Assembly (NCBI RefSeq): GCF_900116715.1
Contig: NZ_FPBM01000001.1
Coordinates: 684,784 to 748,783 of the forward strand
DNA from: Polaromonas sp. YR568
GTDB lineage: Bacteria > Pseudomonadota > Gammaproteobacteria > Burkholderiales > Burkholderiaceae_C
DNA length: 64,000 nt
Direction: 5' to 3'
The translations under genes and the position numbers were made by a program. This document shows positions 53,804-62,951 of this stretch, one piece after another. How positions within the stretch are numbered: position 1 is the first letter of the stretch; each line of letters opens with the position of its first letter. Under the pieces are notes generated by a model. That model was not told the origin of the DNA, made no database searches, and saw nothing but the letters and a program-made list of their open reading frames with translations.

Positions 53804-54394
53804 ATGAAAAGCACACACAACCGTATTTGGGCCTACACCAAAAGCGCCGCCGTCACACTGGCCATGGTCACCGGCACTGCCGCGCTGATCACCGCCTGCA
53901 CCGGTGTCGCGCCCCTGCCGAAGGAATACACCCAGGACCAGCTGGACGCCGCCATCGTCGTGCCACCCGGCCACGTGGTGGCGCTGGAAACCACGGCCAG
54001 CGGCCTGCTGTATTACGAGTGCAAGGCCAACGCCACCACCGCCGGCACCATTGGCTGGGTGCTGGTACGGCCTGAAGCCGAACTGCTGGACCGCACTGGC
54101 AAAACCGTCGTGAAATATTCCGGCCCGCCCGCCACCTGGACGCATATCGACGGCTCCAGCGTTGTCGGCACCCAGGTCGCGCTGGCGCCCCGCGTAGGCG
54201 CCACCAACCTGCCGCAGCAGCTGTCGACCGGCGCTTCAGGTTCTGCGCCCGGCGCGCTGCAAAACGTGAGCTACATCCAGCGCATCAAGACCAAGGGCGG
54301 CCAGGACCTGAGCAAGGCCTGCACACAAGCCGATATCGGCGACAAGCTGACCACCTCTTACCAGGCTGACTATATTTTCTGGAAGCCGGCTTAA
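53804..54394 (+). CDS. DUF3455 protein, second of a pair
   Basis: A 196-residue paralogue of the gene at 52821. Shared blocks are VPPGHVVALETTASGLLYYEC, LLDRTGKTVVKYSGPPATW, GTQVALAPRVG and YQADYIFWKPA. The N-terminus has a signal (residues ~14-33, ALITACTG), again a possible lipobox. CGAGGAG precedes the ATG. The pair is a tandem duplication. Confidence 0.8.
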   Translation: MKSTHNRIWAYTKSAAVTLAMVTGTAALITACTGVAPLPKEYTQDQLDAAIVVPPGHVVALETTASGLLYYECKANATTAGTIGWVLVRPEAELLDRTGKTVVKYSGPPATWTHIDGSSVVGTQVALAPRVGATNLPQQLSTGASGSAPGALQNVSYIQRIKTKGGQDLSKACTQADIGDKLTTSYQADYIFWKPA

Positions 54395-54442
54395 GCCAGC
54401 TTGCGGCGGCTTTTACAGGCACGCCGTCAAACGCCCACCCAC

Positions 54443-54471
54443 AAAAAAGCCCGCACGAAGCGGGCTTTTTT
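54443..54471. terminator. Bidirectional terminator
   Basis: AAAAAAGCCCGC (54443-54454) pairs with GCGGGCTTTTTT (54460-54471) around five bases. The A and T runs on both sides let it serve the DUF3455 gene on plus and the Tyr/Pro-rich gene on minus. Confidence 0.9.
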
Positions 54472-54488
54472 GATGGGGGCGGAGCACC

Positions 54489-54887
54489 TTAACGGTGGCC
54501 GTGTGCATGGCCGCGGTGACCGCCGGGCCGCTGGTAATACACCGGTGCGTAGCCGTAGCGCGGGCCGTGGTAGTAGCCATGACGCGGGCCGTAATACACC
54601 GGTGGCGGTGCGTAGTACACGGGCGCGGGCCTCACATACACAGGGCGGGGGTAGTACACCGGCGCGGGCTGGTAGTACACAGGGGCGGGCTGCACATACA
54701 CGGGTTGCTGGTACACCGGGTAGGCGTTGGTTACGCCCACCGCCACACCGGGAGCGGCCACGCCCACGGAAAAGGTCACGTTGTCGCGGGCCTGGGCAGC
54801 ACCGGCAAAGCCAAAAGCGGCCAGTGCCAGCGCGGCTGCGGCGCCAAACGCGGCGACGGAGCGGTTTGCCTTGATTGCTGTCTTCAT
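54489..54887 (-). CDS. Secreted Tyr/Pro/Val-rich repeat protein
   Basis: A 132-residue protein with a signal peptide (1-33, ending AQA), then about 25 neutral residues and a low-complexity tail of PVYVQP, APVYYQP and APVYYG-type repeats, ending with His/Gly-rich GHRGHAHGHR. Such proteins are common in Burkholderiales and probably surface-linked; function unknown. ATG 54887 has CAAGGAGAACACT upstream; the longer frame to 54983 lacks this. Confidence 0.78.
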   Translation of the reverse strand: MKTAIKANRSVAAFGAAAALALAAFGFAGAAQARDNVTFSVGVAAPGVAVGVTNAYPVYQQPVYVQPAPVYYQPAPVYYPRPVYVRPAPVYYAPPPVYYGPRHGYYHGPRYGYAPVYYQRPGGHRGHAHGHR

Positions 54888-55006
54888 AGTGTTCTCCTTG
54901 GTAGGGCAGGAAATGCCCATGTGTTTATTAAACGCAGCACTCGGGTAACGGCATACCGTATGTACCGTGAAGAGCGTAGCCAAACGTAACCCCCTAAAAT
55001 CCCCTG

Positions 55007-56854
55007 ATGACCACCCCTGTTCCCTCCAAAGCTGCCCCCGCCGACAAAGAAACCCACAAGCCCAGCAACTTCCTGCGCCAGATCATCGAAAAAGACCTGG
55101 CAGAAGGCACTTATGCCAGCCGCCGCTGGGGCGGCAGCCCCGGGGACGCCGCCCACCACGCTGAAGGCCAGGCCGACCCGGCCAAGGTGCGCCTGCGCTT
55201 TCCGCCCGAACCCAACGGTTACTTACATGTGGGCCATGCCAAAAGCATTTGCCTGAACTTCGGCCTGGCGCGCGACTACGAAGGCGTGTGCCACCTGCGC
55301 TTTGACGACACCAACCCCGAAAAAGAAGACACCGAATACGTCGACTCCATCAAGGACGCCGTGCAATGGCTGGGCTTTGACTGGCACAACAAGGGCGCCG
55401 CCGGCCCGGAGAACAACCTCTACCAGGCTAGCGACTACTTCGACTTCATGTACCGCGCGGCTGAGTATTTGATTGAAAGCGGCAACGCCTACGTCGACGA
55501 GCAAAGCGCCGAAGAAATGCGTCAGAACCGCGGCGACTTCGGCCACCCCGGCACCGACAGCCCCTTCCGCGGCCGCACGCCCGCCGAAAACCTGGCGCGC
55601 TTTCGCGAAATGCGTGACGGCAAGCTGGCCGACGGCGCCGCCGTGCTGCGCGCCAAGATCGACATGGCCTCGCCCAACATCAATATGCGCGACCCGGCCA
55701 TCTACCGCATACGCCGCGCCCACCACCACAACACCGGCGACAAATGGTGCATCTACCCGATGTACACCTTTGCCCATCCGGTGGAAGACGCGCTGGAACA
55801 AATCACCCACAGCATCTGCACGCTGGAGTTTGAAGACCAGCGCCCCTTCTACGACTGGCTGCTGGACCGCCTGGCCGAAGGCAAGCTGATTGCCACGCCG
55901 CACCCGCGCCAGTACGAATTTGCGCGCCTGAACCTCACCTACGTGCTCACCAGCAAACGCAAGCTCGCGCAGCTGGTGAATGAAAAGCGCGTCAGCGGCT
56001 GGGACGACCCACGCATGCCCACCATCGTCGGCCTGCGCCGCCGCGGCTACACACCCGAGGCGATTCAACTCTTTGCCGAACGCATCGGCGTGACCAAAAG
56101 CGACAGCTGGATCGACTACAGCACTCTCGAAGGCTCGCTGCGCGACACGCTGGACCCGATCGCCCCGCGCGCCATGGCCGTGCTGGACCCCGTCAAGCTG
56201 GTGCTCACCAACTGGGACGAAGTGATGGGCGCGGGCAAACTAGACGATTGCGGCGCACCCGTGCACCCGCACCATGAAGAAATGGGCAAACGCCAGTTCA
56301 AGATCGGCAAGGAAGTCTGGATTGAACGCACCGACTACGAAGAAGTGCCACCCAAAGGCTTCTTCCGCCTCTTCCCGCCCCACATCAACGCCAGCAAGCA
56401 AGCCATTGCCGGCAGCAAGGTGCGCCTCAAATACGGCCACGTCATCGAATGCACAGGCGCGGTGAAAGACGCCAACGGCAAAGTCACCGAAGTGCACGCC
56501 ACCCTGATCCCCGACACCAAGAGCGGCACCCCCGGCTCCGACGCCATCAAGGTCAAGGGCGTGATCACCTGGGTAGGCGTGAACGACGCGCTGCAAGCCG
56601 AAGTGCGCCTTTATGACCGCCTGTTCAGCGTTGAGCACCCCGGCACCGGCGACAAGGACTTCCTCGATGAGCTGAATGCCGACAGCCTGAAGACGGTGAC
56701 GGCATACGTCGAGCCGTCATTGACGAATGTGCCCGCCGGTACGCGCTTTCAGTTTGAGCGGCATGGGTACTTTGTGACGGACCTGATGGATCATTCTCCG
56801 GGTAAAGCCGTATTCAATCGGGTCACGGGGATGAAAGACAGTTGGGCCAAGTGA
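55007..56854 (+). CDS. glnS: Glutaminyl-tRNA synthetase
   Basis: A 615-residue class I synthetase charging tRNA-Gln. The HIGH region is PPEPNGYLHVGHAKS (~residues 66-80), the KMSKS-like region is VLTSKRKL (~315), and the C-terminal anticodon-binding barrels end with the FERHGYFVTDLMDHS stretch. About 60 residues longer than E. coli GlnRS, mainly at the N-terminus. No clear ribosome site precedes the ATG. Confidence 0.96.
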   Translation: MTTPVPSKAAPADKETHKPSNFLRQIIEKDLAEGTYASRRWGGSPGDAAHHAEGQADPAKVRLRFPPEPNGYLHVGHAKSICLNFGLARDYEGVCHLRFDDTNPEKEDTEYVDSIKDAVQWLGFDWHNKGAAGPENNLYQASDYFDFMYRAAEYLIESGNAYVDEQSAEEMRQNRGDFGHPGTDSPFRGRTPAENLARFREMRDGKLADGAAVLRAKIDMASPNINMRDPAIYRIRRAHHHNTGDKWCIYPMYTFAHPVEDALEQITHSICTLEFEDQRPFYDWLLDRLAEGKLIATPHPRQYEFARLNLTYVLTSKRKLAQLVNEKRVSGWDDPRMPTIVGLRRRGYTPEAIQLFAERIGVTKSDSWIDYSTLEGSLRDTLDPIAPRAMAVLDPVKLVLTNWDEVMGAGKLDDCGAPVHPHHEEMGKRQFKIGKEVWIERTDYEEVPPKGFFRLFPPHINASKQAIAGSKVRLKYGHVIECTGAVKDANGKVTEVHATLIPDTKSGTPGSDAIKVKGVITWVGVNDALQAEVRLYDRLFSVEHPGTGDKDFLDELNADSLKTVTAYVEPSLTNVPAGTRFQFERHGYFVTDLMDHSPGKAVFNRVTGMKDSWAK

Positions 56855-56934
56855 AGCCGGGTCATTCTTAAGAGCCCGAGGCAATAAAGCGCTACGGCAT
56901 GCCAAGTAAAAACGATATCAAGGGAGGCAGAAGC

Positions 56935-57531
56935 ATGAAAACCATCATCAAGACGCTGTTCATTGCGCTGGCAGTGGCCGGACTGAGTGCGTGTGCAACC
57001 ATCAAGGATCCGACAGTATTCTCAGAAAAGAAAGAGGCTTTTTCTCCTGAGCGTGTGAAGAAGGTACTAGTCGTCATCGATATCGGCCTGGAGGCCGATA
57101 AATTGCCCAGCGGCTTTGCGGCCTCAAAAACAGAGAATGCAAAAAGGATGTATGACCCCCTGGGTCAGGCCATGACCGCCGAGGTCAAAAAAACGGGGGC
57201 CGACGCTGACTATCAGTTGCACATGACACAAGCGACGCTTGCCATCCCCGCAGGCTATTCGCACGTCTGGATTCAGAAGCTAGACAGATTTGTCCACACG
57301 ACGGGTAGCGCCGGCTCCTACGTCTCGAACCGCATCTGGAAAGCCACCATCATCCAATGGCGGCCAGAAGCACCTACAGCGGAAAAATTCAAGGTGGTCT
57401 TCAGATCAGAATATGAAGCAGATGGGCCGCGGTGTTTCATGCCCAATACATTCCCCAACAAGGACGAATGCCAAAAGAATTACCTTGGCACTGTAGTGAG
57501 TCAGTGGCAAAAGACGGGCTTGAAGCCATAG
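56935..57531 (+). CDS. Lipoprotein of unknown function (possible DUF4410-like)
   Basis: A 198-residue protein. Lipoprotein signal ends in LSACAT (Cys ~20). The mature part has KKVLVVIDIGLEADKLP and YSHVWIQKLDRFVHTTG, perhaps DUF4410-like; that is not certain. The start at 56935 is supported by GGGAGG upstream. Its DNA is less GC-rich than its neighbours, which may indicate later arrival. Confidence 0.6.
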   Translation: MKTIIKTLFIALAVAGLSACATIKDPTVFSEKKEAFSPERVKKVLVVIDIGLEADKLPSGFAASKTENAKRMYDPLGQAMTAEVKKTGADADYQLHMTQATLAIPAGYSHVWIQKLDRFVHTTGSAGSYVSNRIWKATIIQWRPEAPTAEKFKVVFRSEYEADGPRCFMPNTFPNKDECQKNYLGTVVSQWQKTGLKP

Positions 57532-57571
57532 GAAACAAGGTAGCAGTCAAGCCCAGCAACAGGCCCCAGAC

Positions 57572-58558
57572 ATGCATCAGATCCTTCACCCCAAGGGTTT
57601 CAACAAAATACTGGTGATGTGGGCCATGTGGGGTGTGGCGGGCGCATTACTCGCACCGACCGCCAGTCATGCGCAGTTTGGCCGCGCCGAATTCAGCGAC
57701 GCCGGCGACTTTTCAGAATCAACCATCATGCGCGGCGTCAGGGCCACGCAGGCGCAATGCGAAGCAGCCGCCAACACCGTCTGGGCCGCCACCGCCAGCT
57801 CCGGCACCGAATGCATCAAATACTGGAAGGCCGGCTTTAGCGACCAGCCCGTCAAACGCGCCATCGTGTTCTTTCACGGCGACATCTTTGTAGGCGTGGG
57901 CAAGACCAGCCGGACCTACCTGGACTTAGACAATGCCCGGCTGCAAAAGAATGCCGAAGACTGGGCCCGATGGCTGGGCATGCCCTATATCTTCATCGGC
58001 CGCCCCGGCACGCACGGTTCATCAGGCGACCACATGCAGCGCAGGCGCATTGACGAGTCCGTCATCATCTCCGCCGCACTCGACGAAATCAAAAAACGCC
58101 ACGGCATTGAAGAATGGGTCATCACCGGCCAAAGCGGCGGCGGCCACGTCACCTCATCATTGATCACCGAACGCGCAGACATCGTCTGCGCCATCCCCAC
58201 TTCAGCGCCCTCCTCACCCCGCATCCGCTGGGAAATGATGGGCCGCAGCAAAGACACCACCAACTACGCCGACTCCTACGAGCCCTGGAAGTTTGTCGCC
58301 AAAGAAAAGGTCAACCCCAAGCTGCGCGTCTTTGTGCTGGGCAATCCCAATGACAAAAACGTTTTCTGGCCCTCCCAAACCGTGATGGCCGATGCACTGC
58401 AGAAAGCGCAGATTCCGGTTCAGGTGCTGCAAGGCGAAGGCGTTGGGCCGGACGCACATAGCCTGCAGAACTCGGCGCGCATTCTGGCGGGGTGGTGTGC
58501 GAAGGATGTGGGGACGGAGGAGATGGTGGCTCGGGCGGGGAAGGGGCTTAAGGGATGA
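57572..58558 (+). CDS. Secreted alpha/beta-hydrolase-like protein
   Basis: A 328-residue protein with a signal peptide (about 1-34, ending SHA). VFFHGDIFVG is the oxyanion region, ITGQSGGGHVTS the nucleophile elbow with Ser, and GPDAHSLQNS may hold the histidine. Substrate unknown. It overlaps the next gene by ATGA at 58555. Confidence 0.7.
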   Translation: MHQILHPKGFNKILVMWAMWGVAGALLAPTASHAQFGRAEFSDAGDFSESTIMRGVRATQAQCEAAANTVWAATASSGTECIKYWKAGFSDQPVKRAIVFFHGDIFVGVGKTSRTYLDLDNARLQKNAEDWARWLGMPYIFIGRPGTHGSSGDHMQRRRIDESVIISAALDEIKKRHGIEEWVITGQSGGGHVTSSLITERADIVCAIPTSAPSSPRIRWEMMGRSKDTTNYADSYEPWKFVAKEKVNPKLRVFVLGNPNDKNVFWPSQTVMADALQKAQIPVQVLQGEGVGPDAHSLQNSARILAGWCAKDVGTEEMVARAGKGLKG

Positions 58559-59076
58559 TCGATAAAAATGTCATTGCTGGACTCACGCCCTCAGCCCGCA
58601 GGGCATATGCCGCATTTATGGCGGCAGGAGGATGCGTAATCCTGTCCATTGCCTACATCTTCGCAAGCATCCTTTTTGAGGAGTACCAACTGGACAAGAG
58701 GTACGAACGTGAAGGTATCCATGTTGGAGGTGTGATCAGCAGTTTTCGGTACGTTGAGGTAACAGGGAAAGGCGCGGATCGATTTACCGGGTATTACCCC
58801 GACGTTTCATTCACGACACCTGACGGACCAGTGACGCTGAAGGCCAGTGCAGGTACGCCTTTTTCGGAGCATCAGCGGGAAGAGTTGGTCGGCAGTCAAG
58901 TTGGAGTGGTCTATTTGCCGGATCAGCCGCAAAGGGCTCGGGTAATCCAGTGGACCGAGCACTTTTCCACAAGCTCGTGGGTCGTGTTCTTGTTGTGTAC
59001 CGCCGTTTCCTTGTTTTCGTTTTACTGTGCCAGCGTGATCTGGCCGCGTGCAGCCGCATCGCCTGTCAGCGATTGA
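58555..59076 (+). CDS. DUF3592-type membrane protein
   Basis: A 173-residue protein with two membrane helices (residues ~17-42 and ~143-163) enclosing a soluble part with DVSFTTPDGPVTLKASAGTPFS and GVVYLPDQPQRARVI. This layout fits DUF3592. Function unknown. Coupled to the hydrolase gene by ATGA. Confidence 0.65.
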   Translation: MIDKNVIAGLTPSARRAYAAFMAAGGCVILSIAYIFASILFEEYQLDKRYEREGIHVGGVISSFRYVEVTGKGADRFTGYYPDVSFTTPDGPVTLKASAGTPFSEHQREELVGSQVGVVYLPDQPQRARVIQWTEHFSTSSWVVFLLCTAVSLFSFYCASVIWPRAAASPVSD

Positions 59077-59094
59077 ATTTGTCTGCAAATCCCT

Positions 59095-59700
59095 ATGCCG
59101 AAAACCAGCTTCAGCCCCGCAGCAGATCGCAACAAGCAGCCCATCCTCGATGTCCTGCGCGATGTCTTACCTGAACATGGCAATGCGCTAGAGATCGCCT
59201 CAGGCACAGGCCAGCACGTCGCCTGGTTTGCCGCAGCCCTTCCGCAATGGGCATGGCAGCCCACTGACGCGATGCCCGTTGCGATGGAGTCGATCTCTGA
59301 GCACGTAGCCGAGCGGGGCCTTGGCAATGTGCGCCCTCCCCTGGTACTCGATGTTATGGCGCCCGTGTGGCTGCCGGGTGATTCGAAGTTCGACCTGATC
59401 TACTGCGCCAACATGCTGCATATCTCGCCGTGGGCGACTTGCGCTGCGCTGATGCAGGGCGCCGCGCGCCATCTGGCGCCGGGCGGCGTGCTGGTGACTT
59501 ATGGGCCTTACCTGGAAGACGGCGTACCTACGTCGGAAGGCAACCTCAGCTTTGACCAAAGCCTGCGCACGCAAGATCCGGCCTGGGGTATCCGGCGTAA
59601 GGAAGATGTGGCGCAAGAGGCGGCGCGGGCCGGCTTGCGGCTGCAGGCGCGGCATGCGATGCCGGCTAACAACTTGCTGCTGGTGTGGGGCAAGGCTTAG
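59095..59700 (+). CDS. DUF938 family SAM-dependent methyltransferase-like protein
   Basis: A 201-residue protein of the DUF938 family: SPAADRNKQPILDVLRDVLP, then motif I LEIASGTGQHVAWFAAALP (~35-53), FDLIYCANMLHISPW (~99-113) and GVLVTYGPYLEDG. Substrate unknown. It converges on the DUF2200 gene with 12 bases between. Confidence 0.83.
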   Translation: MPKTSFSPAADRNKQPILDVLRDVLPEHGNALEIASGTGQHVAWFAAALPQWAWQPTDAMPVAMESISEHVAERGLGNVRPPLVLDVMAPVWLPGDSKFDLIYCANMLHISPWATCAALMQGAARHLAPGGVLVTYGPYLEDGVPTSEGNLSFDQSLRTQDPAWGIRRKEDVAQEAARAGLRLQARHAMPANNLLLVWGKA

Positions 59701-59712
59701 CGGCCGAGCGGA

Positions 59713-60066
59713 CTACCGCAGAATCTTCTCCATCGCCTTTCCTTTGGCAAGCTCGTCAACCAGCTTGTCCAGGTAGCGGATTTTTTGCATCAGCGAGTCT
59801 TCGACTTCTTCTACGCGAATACCGCAGACAACGCCTTTGATCAGTGCGGCATTCGGGTGAATGCCGGGAGCTTTGGCAAAGAAAGTTTCGAAATCGTTTT
59901 GCTTTTCGATTTGCTGGCTCAGGCCCTTTTCGTCATACCCCGTTAGCCAGCAGATGACTTGGTCGACTTCTTCTTTGCTGCGGCCTTTTCGTTCGGCTTT
60001 TTGCACGTACATCGGGTACACCTTGGCAAATGCCGTCGTAAAAATCTTGTGCTTTTCCATCGTCAC
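59713..60066 (-). CDS. DUF2200 family protein
   Basis: A 117-residue protein matching DUF2200: [38 protein letters not shown] (two linked pieces near the N-terminus), and a Lys-rich helical end. Function unknown. It lies 24 bases after the ArsR gene on the same strand and may be the third gene of that unit. Confidence 0.8.
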   Translation of the reverse strand: MTMEKHKIFTTAFAKVYPMYVQKAERKGRSKEEVDQVICWLTGYDEKGLSQQIEKQNDFETFFAKAPGIHPNAALIKGVVCGIRVEEVEDSLMQKIRYLDKLVDELAKGKAMEKILR

Positions 60067-60090
60067 TCCTCGTCATCCGCTTTCAGCGCG

Positions 60091-60450
60091 CTAAACTGCC
60101 TCTGACTCCAGCGAAGCTTTCAGGCGGCCCAGGGCCTGGTCCCATTGCTGGGCGATCAAATCCAGTGAGCGGCGGGCTTCGTCTAGTTGCTGCGGGTCAA
60201 ACTGCCACAGGCGCTCTCGTCCTACCTTCACGTGGTGCACCAGCCCCGCGTCGGCCAGCACATGCAGGTGTTTGGTTACGGCCTGACGGGTGATGTCGGT
60301 GGTGGCGGTGAGCTGGGCGATGGACACGGCGCCGCCCACGCACAGCACGGCCACCAGGCGCAGGCGCGTCTCGTCGCCCAGGGCGGCGAAGACGCCTGCG
60401 GGGCCGGGCTGGGGGTTTGTGGCTTCAGTGTTTTTGCTGCGAGGTGACAT
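60091..60450 (-). CDS. ArsR-family repressor
   Basis: A 119-residue winged-helix regulator: ALGDETRLRLVAVL near residues 25-38, then ITRQAVTKHLHVLADAGLVHH as the recognition helix and wing start. No metal-binding cysteine pair is seen. It overlaps the SRPBCC gene by 26 bases; such pairs (ArsR plus AHSA1-like) are common. Likely binds the two dyads at 60914 and 60959. Confidence 0.87.
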   Translation of the reverse strand: MSPRSKNTEATNPQPGPAGVFAALGDETRLRLVAVLCVGGAVSIAQLTATTDITRQAVTKHLHVLADAGLVHHVKVGRERLWQFDPQQLDEARRSLDLIAQQWDQALGRLKASLESEAV

Positions 60451-60913
60451 ATGTCTGGATATTTTCCATCTGCCCTTCCCAGCCGCCGGTGTTCATCCGT
60501 ATGGCTTCTGCGCGGCGGGCCACGGGAATCTTGTCAAAGCCTGATTCCACCACAGTGAGCAGCGTGCCTTTGCCAGTGTCTTTGAGGGTGAACTCGACCA
60601 GCGTGGTCGGCTCTTTGGAATAGTCGATGGCGGGGTCTACCGCATAGGGGTGCCAGCGGTATGAGAACAGTTTCTCGGGCTCCAGGCGCTCGACCAGCGC
60701 CTCAAACACCACATGTTCAAAACCCGGGATGGTGATTTGACCCTGCACCGAGTGGCCGGCGACAAAATTTTTGCCCTTGAGCGCCACGCCAAACCAGCCG
60801 CCGAACTCTTCGGCATTGGTCAGCGCGCGCCAGACCCGTGAGACGGGGGCGTTGATCAAGGTGCTGCGTTCAATGCGGTCTGTGGATGAAGTTGAAACCT
60901 TTGATGAAGTCAT
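60425..60913 (-). CDS. SRPBCC/AHSA1-domain protein
   Basis: A 162-residue START-like (AHSA1) protein: IERSTLINAPVSRVWRALTNAEEFGGWFG near the N-terminus (in pieces), FSYRWHPYA and LTVVESGFDKIP. Such proteins bind a hydrophobic ligand in a helix-grip cavity. The ATG at 60913 has AGGAG upstream; a longer frame to 60988 would run through the operators. First gene of the pair with ArsR. Confidence 0.82.
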   Translation of the reverse strand: MTSSKVSTSSTDRIERSTLINAPVSRVWRALTNAEEFGGWFGVALKGKNFVAGHSVQGQITIPGFEHVVFEALVERLEPEKLFSYRWHPYAVDPAIDYSKEPTTLVEFTLKDTGKGTLLTVVESGFDKIPVARRAEAIRMNTGGWEGQMENIQTYVTSQQKH

Positions 60914-60933
60914 ATGCAATCTCCTGGTTGCAT
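60914..60933 (-). promoter_or_regulatory. Operator dyad 1 at the SRPBCC-arsR start
   Basis: ATGCAA-N8-TTGCAT, next to the SRPBCC start codon and covering its ribosome site. Identical in half-site and spacing to dyad 2, 45 bases away. Confidence 0.6.
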
Positions 60934-60958
60934 GAATTATGCACAGCCCTGCCTCATC

Positions 60959-60978
60959 ATGCAACAAAATGGTTGCAT
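60959..60978 (-). promoter_or_regulatory. Operator dyad 2 upstream of SRPBCC-arsR
   Basis: A second ATGCAA-N8-TTGCAT; the dyad is in fact longer (CATGCAAC and GTTGCATG around six bases). The bases GGTTGCATGAATT recur exactly at both sites. Probable autoregulatory sites for the ArsR protein. Confidence 0.65.
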
Positions 60979-61199
60979 GAATTTGCATCTATTTGAAACT
61001 CAAAAAAATCAACGAGCGATAAGCGGCATTCCCCTGCCGGGCGTAGGCCCACTCCCCACGCGGGGGTAAAAGCCGCACGCCAAATACCCTGAAACACCCC
61101 CTCAAAGTGGAGTTCGCCTACACGGCTTGGCCTGCGCAGCGTGTTCAATAGGGTGTATGGGTTTACAGCCCACTTCGTCCAACCCAGCAGGAGACAGCC

Positions 61200-61421
61200 A
61201 TGCCCCAGTTCGCCAAGATTACCGGTGACGTGACTTACACACCGGGTGACGGTGCCCCGATTGAAATCCCCCGCGGCGTGCGGGTGGAAGTGGCGCTGGA
61301 GCCCGATAGCGCCACGCTGAGCTGGGACGCCGGCGACGGCGTGGCCGCGGTGACGGCCATTCCGCGCATCCAGTTTGACGACTATGTGAATGACGGAAAG
61401 ATCACGCTGACGCCGCAATAA
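61200..61421 (+). CDS. Small conserved-looking protein of unknown function
   Basis: A 73-residue acidic protein (FAKITGDVTYTPGDGAPIEIPRG, in part, then FDDYVNDGKITL) with no signal or membrane segment. I do not recognise a family. It is credible as a gene because CAGGAGACAGCC precedes the ATG and its stop overlaps the M23 peptidase start (TAATG). The 61000-61199 stretch upstream shows no clear signal. Confidence 0.6.
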   Translation: MPQFAKITGDVTYTPGDGAPIEIPRGVRVEVALEPDSATLSWDAGDGVAAVTAIPRIQFDDYVNDGKITLTPQ

Positions 61422-62314
61422 TGGGCGCCATGCGTTCTGATCATTTGTTTCTTTCTTCTTCCGCTTCTCCCCTCACCCGCCGCTCGACGCTGCTGGCCGC
61501 CTTAGCTGCACTGGCGCTGCCCGCCTCGCGCGTTGCGGCGGCTACCTCATCACCGGGTGTTTGGCCCAAGGCCTTGCAGGTTCCCGGCGGCGTGGCCCGG
61601 CTGTCATTGGGCCCGGCGGCTGTGCGGCCTGTGGCTTATGCAGGCGATGTGCCCTTGCTGGTGTTGGGCGATGCGGCTGAGTGGACGGCCATTGTCGGCA
61701 TTCCGCTGTCTGCCGAGCCTGGTGAAGCCAGCATTGCCGTAGAAACACCCGGCGGCCGGCGCACCCTGCCCTACACCATCAGCCCCAAGCGCTACAGCGA
61801 GCAGCGCCTGAAGGTGGAGCCGCGCACCGTCGACCTTTCCCCCGAAGACCAGGCACGCTATGAACGTGAACGCACGCACCAGGCGCTGGTGATGGCGACG
61901 CTGACGGAGCCGCCCCACACCCAGGTGCTGCGCATGCGCGCACCCACGCCGGGCCGGCGCTCCAGCTCGTTTGGTCTGCGACGCGTGTTCAACGGCCAGC
62001 CGCGCAACCCGCACAGCGGCATGGACATCGCGGCGGCCACCGGCACGGCGGTGGTGTCGCCGCTGCCGGCACGGGTGATCGACACGGGTGACTATTTCTT
62101 TAACGGCAACACGGTGTGGCTGGACCACGGCGGCGGCCTGCTGAGTTTGATGTGCCACCTGAGCGCGACTGACGTGAAGCCCGGCGATATGCTGAAAACC
62201 GGCGAACGCCTGGGCGAGGTGGGCGCCACAGGCCGCGTGACGGGGCCGCACCTGCACTGGGGCGTGATGCTGAACCGCACCATGGTGGACCCGGCGCTGT
62301 TTCTGGATGCCTGA
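61421..62314 (+). CDS. M23-family peptidoglycan peptidase
   Basis: A 297-residue protein with a probable twin-arginine signal (TRRSTLLAALAALALPAS, ~residues 19-36). A beta-rich N-domain is followed by the LytM fold: HSGMDIAAATGTAV with the zinc His and Asp near residues 192-196, and GPHLHWGVM with the second His pair near 276-284. It probably cuts peptidoglycan cross-links in the periplasm. Coupled to the small gene upstream. Confidence 0.9.
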   Translation: MGAMRSDHLFLSSSASPLTRRSTLLAALAALALPASRVAAATSSPGVWPKALQVPGGVARLSLGPAAVRPVAYAGDVPLLVLGDAAEWTAIVGIPLSAEPGEASIAVETPGGRRTLPYTISPKRYSEQRLKVEPRTVDLSPEDQARYERERTHQALVMATLTEPPHTQVLRMRAPTPGRRSSSFGLRRVFNGQPRNPHSGMDIAAATGTAVVSPLPARVIDTGDYFFNGNTVWLDHGGGLLSLMCHLSATDVKPGDMLKTGERLGEVGATGRVTGPHLHWGVMLNRTMVDPALFLDA

Positions 62315-62406
62315 ATTTGATACCCCTCTCTAACCCGTTAGGTCGCACTCACTAGCCAAAAACGGGATGATGAATCATTGTTCAAACCAACATTGAAGGA
62401 ATCACC

Positions 62407-62922
62407 ATGAGCGCCAAGAACCTCTCCACCGTTGCCAGCGACCTGATCGAGTCTTACGGCAAGACCGCCAAAAACGTGATTGATGCCTACCGCGCCGGTG
62501 GCGAGCGCGTTGTCAGCCTGCTGGAGCAGCGCTGGAACCAGGCCCTGAAGCAGTCGCGCACCGAGCTGACCGCCGAAACCGCCAAGAACGCGTCGGCCGC
62601 ACAGGCCGCCTTCAGCGCTTACTACACCAAGGGCCTGATCTACACGACCAACGGCGCACAGCAAGTGGTGAGCCAGCTGGTGAAAGTGGCAGAAGCCGGC
62701 GTGGAACGCGCCGCCGCCAACGCCAGCCTCTTTGAAGAAAAAACCGGCGTGACCACGCTGAACACGATCGCCCAGGCCACCGCGCCCGGCGCCCTGGCCC
62801 TGAGCAAGCTGGCCGCCCAGATCGAACAAAAAACGGCCGAGCTGGCCAGCAAGATCGCCGGCGACGACAAGGCAGCCGCCAAGCGCAGCACCGCCTTCAG
62901 CCAGCGCCGCAAGGCAGCCTGA
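62407..62922 (+). CDS. Phasin-like helical protein
   Basis: A 171-residue Ala/Lys-rich, all-helical protein with no signal peptide (SDLIESYGKTAKNVIDAYRAGG; AAFSAYYTKGLIYTTNGAQQVV). It resembles phasins that coat polyhydroxyalkanoate granules, but the classical phasin motif is not clear. A terminator follows. Phasin role is a guess. Confidence 0.55.
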   Translation: MSAKNLSTVASDLIESYGKTAKNVIDAYRAGGERVVSLLEQRWNQALKQSRTELTAETAKNASAAQAAFSAYYTKGLIYTTNGAQQVVSQLVKVAEAGVERAAANASLFEEKTGVTTLNTIAQATAPGALALSKLAAQIEQKTAELASKIAGDDKAAAKRSTAFSQRRKAA

Positions 62923-62951
62923 TCGATTCGATCAAGCCCCGCGCTAAAAAC

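Noticed and set aside
54530..54720. Regular short repeats that might look like a CRISPR array
   Set aside because: They are codon repeats of PVYV/PVYY units in a protein gene, with no equal spacers and no cas genes.
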